Shown one piece after another: positions 34,801 to 42,824 of a DNA stretch of 42,824 bases. The DNA is from Arcobacteraceae bacterium (GTDB lineage: Bacteria > Campylobacterota > Campylobacteria > Campylobacterales > Arcobacteraceae), in assembly GCA_023229945.1 (NCBI GenBank), contig JALNYH010000017.1, forward strand, positions 1 through 42,824. The letters are read 5' to 3'. Position numbers and translations under genes: made by a program. Below the pieces are notes generated by a model that made no database searches, was not told the origin of the DNA, and saw only the letters and a list, made by a program, of their open reading frames with translations. Within the stretch, counting starts at the first letter, position 1. Every line of letters starts with the position of its first letter.

Positions 34801-37800
34801 TTCAGATACTATTATTTCTAATGATACAAATAGTATATCCAATACATTTTGGGCTGGAATTGGAAATGATACACTAGGTGGTGGTAGTGGTGATGATTAC
34901 TTATATGGGGAAAGTGGAGATGACTTTTTTATAGCAAGTAGTGGAAGTGATTTTATTGATGGTGGAGGTGAAAGCGAGGTTTTTGGTGATACTATTGATT
35001 TTTCAGGTATTAATGCAAAAATTGCTTTAACACTAGCAGAAGATGGGGATGAAGGACGAGCTTATGAAGATGGTGTTGCAACACACAGGGTTTACAATAT
35101 AGAAAACATAATTGCAAGCGACTTAGATAGTACACTCAAAGGTAACAGTAATAATAATACACTAAAAGGTGGAGCTGGTGATGATACTTTAAGCGGTGGA
35201 GCTGGAACGAATTATCTTGATGGTGGAGCTGGCGTAAATACAGTTGATTATAGTTTGATTAGTAATGATGTAGTAGTTGATTTGAGTAAAATTTCTCAGC
35301 AAGAAGTTTATATAAATGGTGCAACTACAGTCAAAGAAACACTTATTAATATTCAAAATGTAAATGGTGGAACTGGGAATGATACAATTACTGGAAGCTT
35401 GGATGATAACTCATTATTTGGTGGATTAGGTGCAGATACTATTGTCGGAAGTGGTGGTGATGATATTCTTGATGGTGGTGATGGCATAGATGTTGCTAGC
35501 TATGCAAGTGCTACTGAGGATCTTAACATTGATTTAGGTGTTTCTGGAACTCCTGTTGCTATAGGCACTGGATATGGAAATGATACTTTTATCTCAATCG
35601 AAGGTGCGATAGGTGGAAGTGGAGATGACACAATCACCGGAACTAATAGTTCAAATGTTTTGATTGGTGGTGCAGGTGATGATACACTATTACCAAATGG
35701 AAATGATGGAATAAATGAATTAGACGAGATTGATGGTGGAATTGGTACAGACTTTGTAAGCTTTGATTTTGGAGATAGTACATCTGTTATTCTTGATTTA
35801 GCTGATGGAGGAATCCAAAATACTGGTAAAGGTCGAGTACAAATAGTTAATGTAGAGAATGTTGAAGGTGGAAGTGGAGCAGATAGACTTTATGGAAACA
35901 GTAGTGACAATGTCATAGAAGGTGGTATAGGAAATGATACTCTTTTTGGAAGAGGTGGTAATAATACATTAGATGGTGGTGCTGATACCGATACTGCTGA
36001 TTATAGTGGTGTTGATAGTGTAAATGGAATTATTGCTAATCTTAATTTGTTGACAGAACAGGTGCAAAATAATGGTTATTTAGGTAGAGATACTTTGATT
36101 TCTATTGAGCATATTATTGGTACTAATAATACAGATATTATTCAAGGAAATAGCACAAGAGCTGATGTTGAGACAATGGTGTTTGAACTAGGTGGTGGTA
36201 ATGATACCATATATGCTGGAAGTGGAGCAAATCTTATTTATACAGCAAGAATTGCTAGTGACAACAATGACAACAACACAGTTTATAGTGGAAGTGGTAA
36301 TGATACAGTTTATGGAAGTAATGGAGCGGATAAATTTATAGTAACATCTGCAAATGATGGTCAAGATACTTTTTATGGTAGAGATGGAATAAATACTATT
36401 GACTATAGTGCAATCACAGATACAGATACAGATGAATCAACAGGTGGTATAGTTGTTACTTTAAATGGCTCTACAAATGTTGCCGTGACTTTGAAAAATG
36501 GTGGTGATACAAATATAATTAGTAATGTTCAGCATATCGTAGGTACAGCAAATAGTGATACAATCACAGGAGATACAAATAATAATATTCTTGATGGTGG
36601 AGCTGGTGATGATACTATCTATGGAATATCTGGAACGAATACACTTTATGGTGGAGCTGGAAATGACAGTATAACTGGTGGAACAGCAGTAGATACTATA
36701 TATGGTGGAGATGGAGACGATATTATATATAGTAGTACTGGAAATGATACTATATATGGTGGAGATGGAAGTGATACAATGGACTTTAGTGGCAGAAGTG
36801 GTACTAAAGTTTTTGTAAATCTTGCACAAAATCAAGTTCAAGTTGATACAAATGGTAATGGTGAATTTGATTTGGATGATGAAAAAGATGTATTGTATGG
36901 TATTAGTAGAGTTGTTGGAAGTACTGGAAATGATACTCTATATGGAGATATTTTAGATAATATTTTGGAAGGAAATGCAGGTATAAATTCACTTTATGGT
37001 GCAGGTGGTGATGATACTTTAATAGGTGGAACAGGTACTGATATAGCATATTATACACCTGCTGGTTCATCTGTTTATGTGGATATGACACAAGAATATC
37101 AAGTAGTTCGTGATGGTGATGGTGGAAGTGATAAATTAACAAATATTGATTATATTTATGGTTCGGATTTTGGTGATACCTTTTTGGGAAATGGTGATAA
37201 TAATACCTTCTTAGGTAGTGTAGGAAATGATACTTTTTATAGTAGTACAGGGACTAATGTACACAATGGTGGAGCTGATAGTGATTTATTTATTATAACA
37301 TCAAAAGATCATGGTGAAGATACTTTAATAGGTGGACTTGGTAGTGATACTGTGGACTTTAGTCAAGTTGGTGGACTTACTACCAAAGGGTTAGAAATTA
37401 CTCTAAATGGGAATGAAACAGTACAAGCAACTTTAAATGATGTAAATTCACACAAACTAACAAGTGTAGAAAATATTACTGGTACAATTTATAATGATAC
37501 AATAACTGGAGATCATAATACAAATATAATAAGAGGATTCTCAGGGGATAACACACTTATTGGTGGAGCTGGTGATGATACACTCATTGGAGGAACAGGT
37601 ACTGATGTAGCTAGTTATGAAACATCTGATTCTGGAATAAATGTAGATTTAACACAAGTGAATTTTCAAGTTCTTGATGATGGACTAGGTGGTAGAGATA
37701 AACTTGATGGAATCGATACTATCATAGGTAGTGATTATGCAGATACTTTCAAAGGTAGTATAGGCAGTGATACTTTTATAGGTGGCAGTGGAGATGACTG

Positions 37801-40800
37801 GTTTATAGGAAGTGCTGGAGATGACTATTTTGAAGGTGGAACTACAAGTAGTGATACTGTTGATTATAGTGATGCAATTACAGATTTGGTTGTAGATATA
37901 AATGATGGTTCAAAATATATTAATGCTCAATATGGTACGGATACTTTCTTAAATATTAATGGTATAGTAGGTGGAAGTGGAGATGATACACTTATAGGAA
38001 ATAGTGGAAGAAATACTCTTGTTGGTGGAAGTGGAGATGATACATTATTAGGATATGGTGGGGATGATTATATAGATGGTGGAAGTGGAAGTGACTTTGT
38101 AAGTTTTGCTTATACTGCAAAAGATATTGAACTTGATTTGGCTATCACTGATGCTCAAGATACTAATGATGGTATGCTAACTATTAAAAATATTCAAAAT
38201 ATAGCAGGTGGAGCAGGTAGTGACACAATATATGGCAATAACGATAACAATATCCTAAGTGGAGGATATGGTAATGATACATTATCAGGTCGTGGAGGAA
38301 ACAATACTTTAATAGGTGGTTTAAACGGTTTTGAATTGACCCTTGGTGCTATTGTTATAGGTAATGTATATAGTTTTGCAATAGAGGGACAAACTATTAG
38401 CTATACTGCACAAAGTGGAGATACAAAAGCAGATGTTCTTGAAGCTTTGGAAGATACATTCAAAGCTAACGGCATCATTACCAATAGTTATATTGTAAAT
38501 GATGGTGAAAAATTATATATAGAGACAAATGACGGTTCTGGTACATTAGCACTTAGCAATATAACTTCCATTACTGAGTCTTTTGTAGATATTGCAGATT
38601 ATAGTATAAACCCTTACAATGGAATCAAAGTAAATTTATCACTTGCAAGTAATCAAGTATATGATAATGGTAATGGTGGAAGCGATACTTTAATTGGTAT
38701 TGAACAGCTAAAAGGTAGTAATTATGCAGATACTTTTATTGGTAGTGATGGTAATGATACTATCTATGGTGGGGCTGGAAATGATACATTTACTGGTGGA
38801 CTTGGAAATGATACATTTTATGGTGAAACAGGTGATGATTTATTTATAAGTTCATATAATGACGGTGATAATACATACTATGGCGGAACTACGGATGAGG
38901 TCAATGGTGATACTATAGATTATAGTGGTATTACAGATAGTCAGTATAAAGTAGTAGGTGATTTAAGTAATAGTAATATTAGTGTGAATAATTCTTTAGA
39001 TGTACTACAAAAAACTGATACGATTTATAATATAGAAAATCTTACTGGTGGAGCTGGTGATGATACTTTAAGAGGTAATACAAGTAAAAATACTCTTAAA
39101 GGTGGGAGTGGAGATGATACACTTTATGTGAGCGAAGGTGGAGATAGACTTTTTGGTGAAGCTGGTAATGATACTTTTATTTTTGAAGATGGAATAGATG
39201 CAAGTGGAGCAGTTCTTGATGGTGGAACAACATCTCAAACTACAGGTGATATTATAGATTATAGTGATTTAACTGATGGTGTATCTTTAAGACTTATGGG
39301 AACTTCATATAGTGCAGTAACTGTAGGTGTAACAACAAATCATCATACAATAAGAAATATTAATAATATTATGGGCTCACAAGGTGATGATACAATAGAA
39401 GGTGATATTAGCGATAATGTATTTGATGGAAATAGTGGTACTGATACAATTGTTTTTGAAAATGCAGGAGCAAAAGTTGTAGTAAATATTGGTGATGAGG
39501 TAACTCTAAATTCTATTACTTATACTGCAAATCAAGCAACAGGTACTACGATAGGTACAGATACAATTACAAATTTTGAGAATATTACTGGTGGAAGTGG
39601 AGATGATACCCTAATAGGAAATTCTGGAATTAATATCATATATGGTGGAATTGGTAAAGATTTTATTTTTGGCGGAGAGGGTGATGATAAACTTTATGGT
39701 GAAGATGGAAATGATTTAATAGCTGGTGGAGAAGGTCATGATACCATAGACGGTGGGGAAGGAAGTGATACTGTAACTTATGCAGATGCTTCTAGTGTAA
39801 TTGTGAATCTAAGAGGTGCAACTTATGGTTCTGGATATGTAACTTATGGACTTGATGAATATACTGATAAATTATACAGCATAGAAAATGTAACAGGTAG
39901 TGATGGTGATGACACAATTCAAGGTAATGAAACAAATAATACCCTGGATGGTGGAGCTGGTGTAAATACTGTTAGTTATAGTGGTGCAGCAAGTGGTGTT
40001 GTAGTTGATTTAGGATTACAAGGTCAAGCACAAGATACTATAGGTGATGGTGTAGATTATCTAGCAAATTTTGCAAATTTAATAGGTTCTTCTCAAGTAG
40101 ATATTTTAAGTGGTGATGCAAATTCGAATATGATAAATGGTGGAGCAGGTGATGATACCATATATGGTATAGGTGACTCAAACTACTTATATGGTGGAAC
40201 TGGTGATGATACAATTTATGGAAAAGTAAGTGGAAGCGATTTTGTAGATGGAGGAACAGGAAATAATAAAATAGACTATAGTAACCTTGATGCTACAAAT
40301 TCGATAGTAGTGAATTTAGGTCAAACTACTACATATAATGATGAAAACGGAGATTCACAAACTGTTTCAGCTATTACTGTGACTGGTGGAAATGTAGATT
40401 ATATTAAAAATATTAATGTGGTAGAAGGGTCACAGGGTAATGATATTATTACTGGAAATAGTGGCAACAATACTTTAATAGGTGGTGAAGGCAATGATAC
40501 ACTTAATGGTTATGCAGGAAACAATCTACTTATAGGTGGCGATAGTACTAATGGTGACTGGGCTGATTATAGTAATAGACAACAAATAAAACTTGATTTA
40601 AGTTCAGGACTTTCTACTGTTGATAGTAATTCATCTGATAATTTTGAGCCAACAGATGATATAGATACATTAATTGGTATTGAAAATATTTATGGAAGTA
40701 ATTTAGATACTTATGCAGATGATACTATTGTAGGAAATGATTATAGTAATACTATTTTTGGTCAAAAAGGTGATGATACGATTGACGGTGGTAGAGGTGA

Positions 40801-42824
40801 TGATTATCTTGATGGTGGAGATGGTAGTGATACTGTATCATTTGCTAGTGTTACTGGTGTAAGTGGCATAAAAGTAAATATTGGTGCTAGTGATATTACT
40901 ATTGGTAGTGATACTATAGAAGCCAACACATCTTATAGAAATTCAAATATTAGTGAAGTTTATAATTTTGAAAATATTCAAGGTTCTACTAATAGTGATA
41001 TTCTAATTGGTAGCAATACATCAAATGAGATATATGGTGGAGCTGGAAATGATACTATATATGGAGGAGAAGGAGATAATTATCTTTTTGGTGAAGCAGG
41101 AGCTGATACATTTTTAATGGGTGGTTTCTTTGGAAGTGGAAGTGATTATATAAATAGTGTTGATGGAGGAAGTGGTGCTGATGTACTTGATTATAGTAGA
41201 GTTACAACTGGTGCTATAAGTGTAACACTTGATGGAGAAGAGGAAGTAAAAGTAAGTATTTATAGTGATAATATTAGAAGTAGTATTATTACTGATACTT
41301 ATGATATGGTAAAAAATATTAGAAATATAGTAGGAACAAGTGGAAATGATTCTATCAAAGGTGATGGAAGTGCAAATATCTTAGACGGTGGTGCTGGTAA
41401 TGATATTTTAGATGGTGGTGCTGGCGATGATAGTTTAATTGGTGGAGATGGAGATGATACCCTTATAAGTGTAAGTGGAAATAATTTACTTGATGGTGGA
41501 ACTAATACTACTGGTGATGGAAGTGGGGACTGGGTATATTATAATCAAAAACTTGTTGCACTTGATTTGAATATGAATGATGTAGATGTTAATGGATATG
41601 CTACGGCTGATTTTGGTGTAGAATCAGATCAACTGATAAGAATAGAAAATGTTAGAGGTACAATCCAATCTGATTTCATAGGTGGCAATGAACAAAACAA
41701 TACACTTGATGCTTTTATGGGTGATGGAAATATACTAGTTGGAAGTGGTGGAGATGATGTACTTTTGGGAAGTAGTAATGGTAATGATACCTTCAAAGCT
41801 GGTATCTTACAAGCTAGTGGAACGATAATAGATGGAAATGATGGCAATGATACAATAGATGGTAAATTTGGTACAAATAATACAGTAGACTATACAGCTT
41901 ATGCAAGTAGTAGAACGATATTTGTCGATATGGGAACATTAAATGGTACGGATTATTCTACTGTAACAGTAAGTGATGGTACTACAGATAATATAAAAAA
42001 TATTCAACATATTACTGGTGGAGCTGGAGACGACATAATCATTGGTGATTTACAAAATAATATTTTATCAGGTGGTGCTGGTAATGATACAATCAAAGGG
42101 GTTGATGGAAATAATCAACTTCTAGGTGGAGCAGGTGATGACACAATATTTAGTGGCATAGGTGATGATGTCATAAATGGTGGTGCGGATAATGATACAG
42201 TAAATTTTGAGGATGCAAGTGGTGTAATAACAGTAAATTTAACTACAACAACAGCACAAGTTATCGGTGGTGGACTTGGAACTGATACTATTACAAATAT
42301 TGAAAATGTTATAGGTTCTAGTTATGGCGATAGTATTACAGGTAATGCTGGAGCAAATATTCTAATAGGTGGTGCTGGAGATGATAAATTTGTAGCAACA
42401 GATGGAAGCGATACATACTATGGTGGAACATTTGATGGTACTACTCATACAGTTGCTGGTGGAGAGTATAACAGAGTTGATTACGCAAATGTAGCTAAAG
42501 TATATGTAGATTTGAGTGATACAACGACTGATGCAAATGGTAATGTATATGCCCAAGCTTTGAAATCAAATAGCTTTTTAGATGATGGATTTGCTTCAAA
42601 TATTGAGTCAACAGATAAACTTTATGGAATAATAAATTTAAAAGGTAGCGGTAGTTATGATACTTTGATAGGTGATTCACAAGGCAATAAACTAGAGGGT
42701 ATGGCTGGAAATGACATACTTGAAGGTAAAGGTGGAGCCGATGTACTTGAAGGTGGAGCTGGAAATGATACTTTTGTAGCAACAGCGTATAATGACGGTG
42801 AGGATGATATAGATGGTGGAGCAG
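31886..42824 (+). CDS. Giant RTX adhesin, secreted by the T1SS, partial
   Basis: The frame is open from ATG 31886 to the right edge: at least 3,646 codons with no stop; the C-terminal secretion signal is beyond the window. Residues 1-475 are non-repetitive, likely the retention module (it includes VVQTPNGGLFTFVSMALMG near residues 75-95 and a glycine run near 250). From residue 476 (33311) on there are hemolysin-type calcium-binding nonapeptides (GGxGNDTI). They are organised in about 32 larger units averaging 95 residues: a nonapeptide beta-roll, then DTVDYS, a short beta region, then IENIIGT/S. One unit carries a foreign insert (38321-38590). Calcium outside the cell would fold the rolls. 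No AAG-type LapG cleavage site was seen in the first 265 residues. Confidence 0.93.
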   Translation, partial: MPQENQTLTNPNPQTAEVLMDTKDILQYQNKKVSIKKQPQKGQNVAVYVRPGDEISYDMEGIDLETLQYRLVGGDIVVQTPNGGLFTFVSMALMGYSDNPPGFVGMGGQKFSLGQVLSQIEEINDLPFTSLPVEADIQREDNVKRIVEELEEAVKQVSQMVVVQEEIDEDKSKSNVDDALKFSEPPVEIPEVVENEYTSDAPTNPMTSAENSKVEGVLPTLTFDINIQHIEGIDEILGSGLATTLFVTGGGGGVYANDYPGNPALSELQRQTNAEDIDYSSVTNSIANKSVITADNPTFFGETYTSRLVKLSPSQPGGFGVTVIKVSGIPADVSIVGGTSQGGGVWIINKADELTSGFTVNANNGEINFAIKYETSVSTDFAMTIEAESVWSLDNLDAAEQVDAEEPVITSITFEKTYGINIKEVDLDAPLSYKYTEVGGYTDGFVLATNLNDNIIRTGDIDTTVIGGVTTDSIIAQSGDDSLYGGKGNDTIAPGLGDDLVDGGDGNDTISYSTLSVSNAGDGVIVDLNAGTATGSGNDTLVSIENIIGSNFRDTLSGNSQANIIYGGAGNDTIDGRAGNDTMYGEAGTDTIKSGLGDNYIDGGTGSDTVDYSGINSGTGVEVRLLSPTAVGLGETWGEGISSGGTDRLVSIENVIGTIYNDIFSGSDGVNNTFDGRDGVDIVDYSNYTSNAINANLSEGWVIGQGTDKLINIESIRGTDLLAFGDTIIGSATVDNTIYGMAGSDTIKGVGGTNHLDGGSGNDFIYSGTGNDLIDGGTGTNTLSYEDVIAIGDATTVGVTVKLYDTNAQNTGKGGIDTISNIQNLIGTSKNDTLSGNLGVNTINGLGGSDTVDYSYSLNAIYANLLDGSVDKGNSTADTITNIENIIGTNLNDTIIGSNQSNTLDGGDGNDYFKGNGGNNYIIGGDGSDTIDYGSASFGLKVTLDNSGNGTALIGSQTDTLEGIENIIGSNYSDTIISNDTNSISNTFWAGIGNDTLGGGSGDDYLYGESGDDFFIASSGSDFIDGGGESEVFGDTIDFSGINAKIALTLAEDGDEGRAYEDGVATHRVYNIENIIASDLDSTLKGNSNNNTLKGGAGDDTLSGGAGTNYLDGGAGVNTVDYSLISNDVVVDLSKISQQEVYINGATTVKETLINIQNVNGGTGNDTITGSLDDNSLFGGLGADTIVGSGGDDILDGGDGIDVASYASATEDLNIDLGVSGTPVAIGTGYGNDTFISIEGAIGGSGDDTITGTNSSNVLIGGAGDDTLLPNGNDGINELDEIDGGIGTDFVSFDFGDSTSVILDLADGGIQNTGKGRVQIVNVENVEGGSGADRLYGNSSDNVIEGGIGNDTLFGRGGNNTLDGGADTDTADYSGVDSVNGIIANLNLLTEQVQNNGYLGRDTLISIEHIIGTNNTDIIQGNSTRADVETMVFELGGGNDTIYAGSGANLIYTARIASDNNDNNTVYSGSGNDTVYGSNGADKFIVTSANDGQDTFYGRDGINTIDYSAITDTDTDESTGGIVVTLNGSTNVAVTLKNGGDTNIISNVQHIVGTANSDTITGDTNNNILDGGAGDDTIYGISGTNTLYGGAGNDSITGGTAVDTIYGGDGDDIIYSSTGNDTIYGGDGSDTMDFSGRSGTKVFVNLAQNQVQVDTNGNGEFDLDDEKDVLYGISRVVGSTGNDTLYGDILDNILEGNAGINSLYGAGGDDTLIGGTGTDIAYYTPAGSSVYVDMTQEYQVVRDGDGGSDKLTNIDYIYGSDFGDTFLGNGDNNTFLGSVGNDTFYSSTGTNVHNGGADSDLFIITSKDHGEDTLIGGLGSDTVDFSQVGGLTTKGLEITLNGNETVQATLNDVNSHKLTSVENITGTIYNDTITGDHNTNIIRGFSGDNTLIGGAGDDTLIGGTGTDVASYETSDSGINVDLTQVNFQVLDDGLGGRDKLDGIDTIIGSDYADTFKGSIGSDTFIGGSGDDWFIGSAGDDYFEGGTTSSDTVDYSDAITDLVVDINDGSKYINAQYGTDTFLNINGIVGGSGDDTLIGNSGRNTLVGGSGDDTLLGYGGDDYIDGGSGSDFVSFAYTAKDIELDLAITDAQDTNDGMLTIKNIQNIAGGAGSDTIYGNNDNNILSGGYGNDTLSGRGGNNTLIGGLNGFELTLGAIVIGNVYSFAIEGQTISYTAQSGDTKADVLEALEDTFKANGIITNSYIVNDGEKLYIETNDGSGTLALSNITSITESFVDIADYSINPYNGIKVNLSLASNQVYDNGNGGSDTLIGIEQLKGSNYADTFIGSDGNDTIYGGAGNDTFTGGLGNDTFYGETGDDLFISSYNDGDNTYYGGTTDEVNGDTIDYSGITDSQYKVVGDLSNSNISVNNSLDVLQKTDTIYNIENLTGGAGDDTLRGNTSKNTLKGGSGDDTLYVSEGGDRLFGEAGNDTFIFEDGIDASGAVLDGGTTSQTTGDIIDYSDLTDGVSLRLMGTSYSAVTVGVTTNHHTIRNINNIMGSQGDDTIEGDISDNVFDGNSGTDTIVFENAGAKVVVNIGDEVTLNSITYTANQATGTTIGTDTITNFENITGGSGDDTLIGNSGINIIYGGIGKDFIFGGEGDDKLYGEDGNDLIAGGEGHDTIDGGEGSDTVTYADASSVIVNLRGATYGSGYVTYGLDEYTDKLYSIENVTGSDGDDTIQGNETNNTLDGGAGVNTVSYSGAASGVVVDLGLQGQAQDTIGDGVDYLANFANLIGSSQVDILSGDANSNMINGGAGDDTIYGIGDSNYLYGGTGDDTIYGKVSGSDFVDGGTGNNKIDYSNLDATNSIVVNLGQTTTYNDENGDSQTVSAITVTGGNVDYIKNINVVEGSQGNDIITGNSGNNTLIGGEGNDTLNGYAGNNLLIGGDSTNGDWADYSNRQQIKLDLSSGLSTVDSNSSDNFEPTDDIDTLIGIENIYGSNLDTYADDTIVGNDYSNTIFGQKGDDTIDGGRGDDYLDGGDGSDTVSFASVTGVSGIKVNIGASDITIGSDTIEANTSYRNSNISEVYNFENIQGSTNSDILIGSNTSNEIYGGAGNDTIYGGEGDNYLFGEAGADTFLMGGFFGSGSDYINSVDGGSGADVLDYSRVTTGAISVTLDGEEEVKVSIYSDNIRSSIITDTYDMVKNIRNIVGTSGNDSIKGDGSANILDGGAGNDILDGGAGDDSLIGGDGDDTLISVSGNNLLDGGTNTTGDGSGDWVYYNQKLVALDLNMNDVDVNGYATADFGVESDQLIRIENVRGTIQSDFIGGNEQNNTLDAFMGDGNILVGSGGDDVLLGSSNGNDTFKAGILQASGTIIDGNDGNDTIDGKFGTNNTVDYTAYASSRTIFVDMGTLNGTDYSTVTVSDGTTDNIKNIQHITGGAGDDIIIGDLQNNILSGGAGNDTIKGVDGNNQLLGGAGDDTIFSGIGDDVINGGADNDTVNFEDASGVITVNLTTTTAQVIGGGLGTDTITNIENVIGSSYGDSITGNAGANILIGGAGDDKFVATDGSDTYYGGTFDGTTHTVAGGEYNRVDYANVAKVYVDLSDTTTDANGNVYAQALKSNSFLDDGFASNIESTDKLYGIINLKGSGSYDTLIGDSQGNKLEGMAGNDILEGKGGADVLEGGAGNDTFVATAYNDGEDDIDGGA
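33311..42824 (+). repeat. Tandem RTX/VDYS repeat array inside the adhesin
   Basis: About 32 degenerate units of 200-380 bases. Recurrent words at DNA level include ggtggagctggaaatgatac and gatactgttgattatagt. The DYS-type mark begins near 33409, 33709, 33930, 34229, 34435 and so on through 42475. Copies differ at the nucleotide level, so the array is old rather than recently expanded. Confidence 0.85.
38321..38590 (+). other. Non-RTX domain inserted in the adhesin repeat array
   Basis: About 90 residues break the array between NNTLIGG and DIADYS. The sequence starts LNGFELTLGAIVIGNVYSF, then ISYTAQSGDTKADVLEALEDTF. Such a G-x-x-Y-T-A-x-x-G-D-T pattern looks like a small beta domain seen in phage and surface proteins. 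It has no glycine-aspartate nonapeptides. Its role is unknown. Confidence 0.6.

Noticed and set aside
31886..42824. Several open frames of 60-130 codons on the minus strand across the adhesin (for example 36461-36841 and 42495-42782)
   Set aside because: They are low-complexity mirror frames of the repetitive RTX coding sequence, rich in Ile/Thr/Ser or His/Tyr, with no ribosome sites or recognisable domains.
33311..42824. Regularly spaced repeats that might suggest a CRISPR array
   Set aside because: The repeats are coding, degenerate and translate to calcium-binding nonapeptides in one continuous frame; there are no unique spacers or cas genes.

Overview
The window is AT-rich (roughly 30% GC by eye) and densely coded. 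Gene content and style suggest Campylobacterota, perhaps near Arcobacter or Sulfurimonas-type genomes: a TIGR02757 protein, dapE, paired dynamin-like GTPases, and a giant RTX adhesin with its own type I secretion system (T1SS). This assignment is inference; there is no rRNA or other marker gene to settle it. I saw no tRNA, rRNA, CRISPR array, transposase or integrase.

Left edge (1-3328): a NYN/LOTUS-type protein running off the left edge, a nitroreductase-family protein overlapping it by 4 bases, a TIGR02757 protein on the other strand, and a divergent FtsZ with no ftsA beside it and no usual C-terminal peptide.

Minus-strand accessory block (3396-14030): in transcription order, a WYL-domain regulator, an antitoxin/PIN-toxin pair, a membrane-anchored unknown protein, an exported unknown protein, a 330-base spacer with a perfect palindrome, then a very tight six-gene operon. 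That operon encodes a HerA/FtsK-like ATPase, an LHH-type nuclease toxin, a SUKH (SMI1/KNR4) immunity-like protein, a full-length dynamin-like GTPase, a small glycine-rich membrane protein and a GTPase-domain-only dynamin relative. Genes overlap or nearly touch (gaps of 1-11 bases) and ribosome sites sit inside the preceding genes, so the products probably act together. I consider it the best candidate for an undescribed conflict or anti-phage system. An XRE regulator diverges from the WYL gene and is followed by a broken small frame.

Right part (14774-42824, plus strand): dapE, then a promoter in its 3' end leading into a LapB-like T1SS ATPase and a LapC/HlyD-like adaptor. A second, nine-gene operon follows: a Cache-type sensor without output domain, a MotA/TolQ-like channel, a MotB/OmpA-like partner, a TolC protein fused to three SPOR-like domains and an acidic linker, a LapD-like degenerate GGDEF/EAL protein, a lipoprotein, a Sel1-repeat protein, a TPR glycosyltransferase and an FkbM methyltransferase. 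The last gene is a giant RTX adhesin of at least 3,646 codons that runs off the right edge.

The most economical reading of the right part is a surface-adhesin machine. The T1SS ATPase, adaptor and TolC-SPOR protein export the RTX protein. A SiiA/SiiB-like proton channel and a LapD-like receptor would control its retention or release. The glycosyltransferase and methyltransferase may decorate it. No LapG-type protease is in the window.
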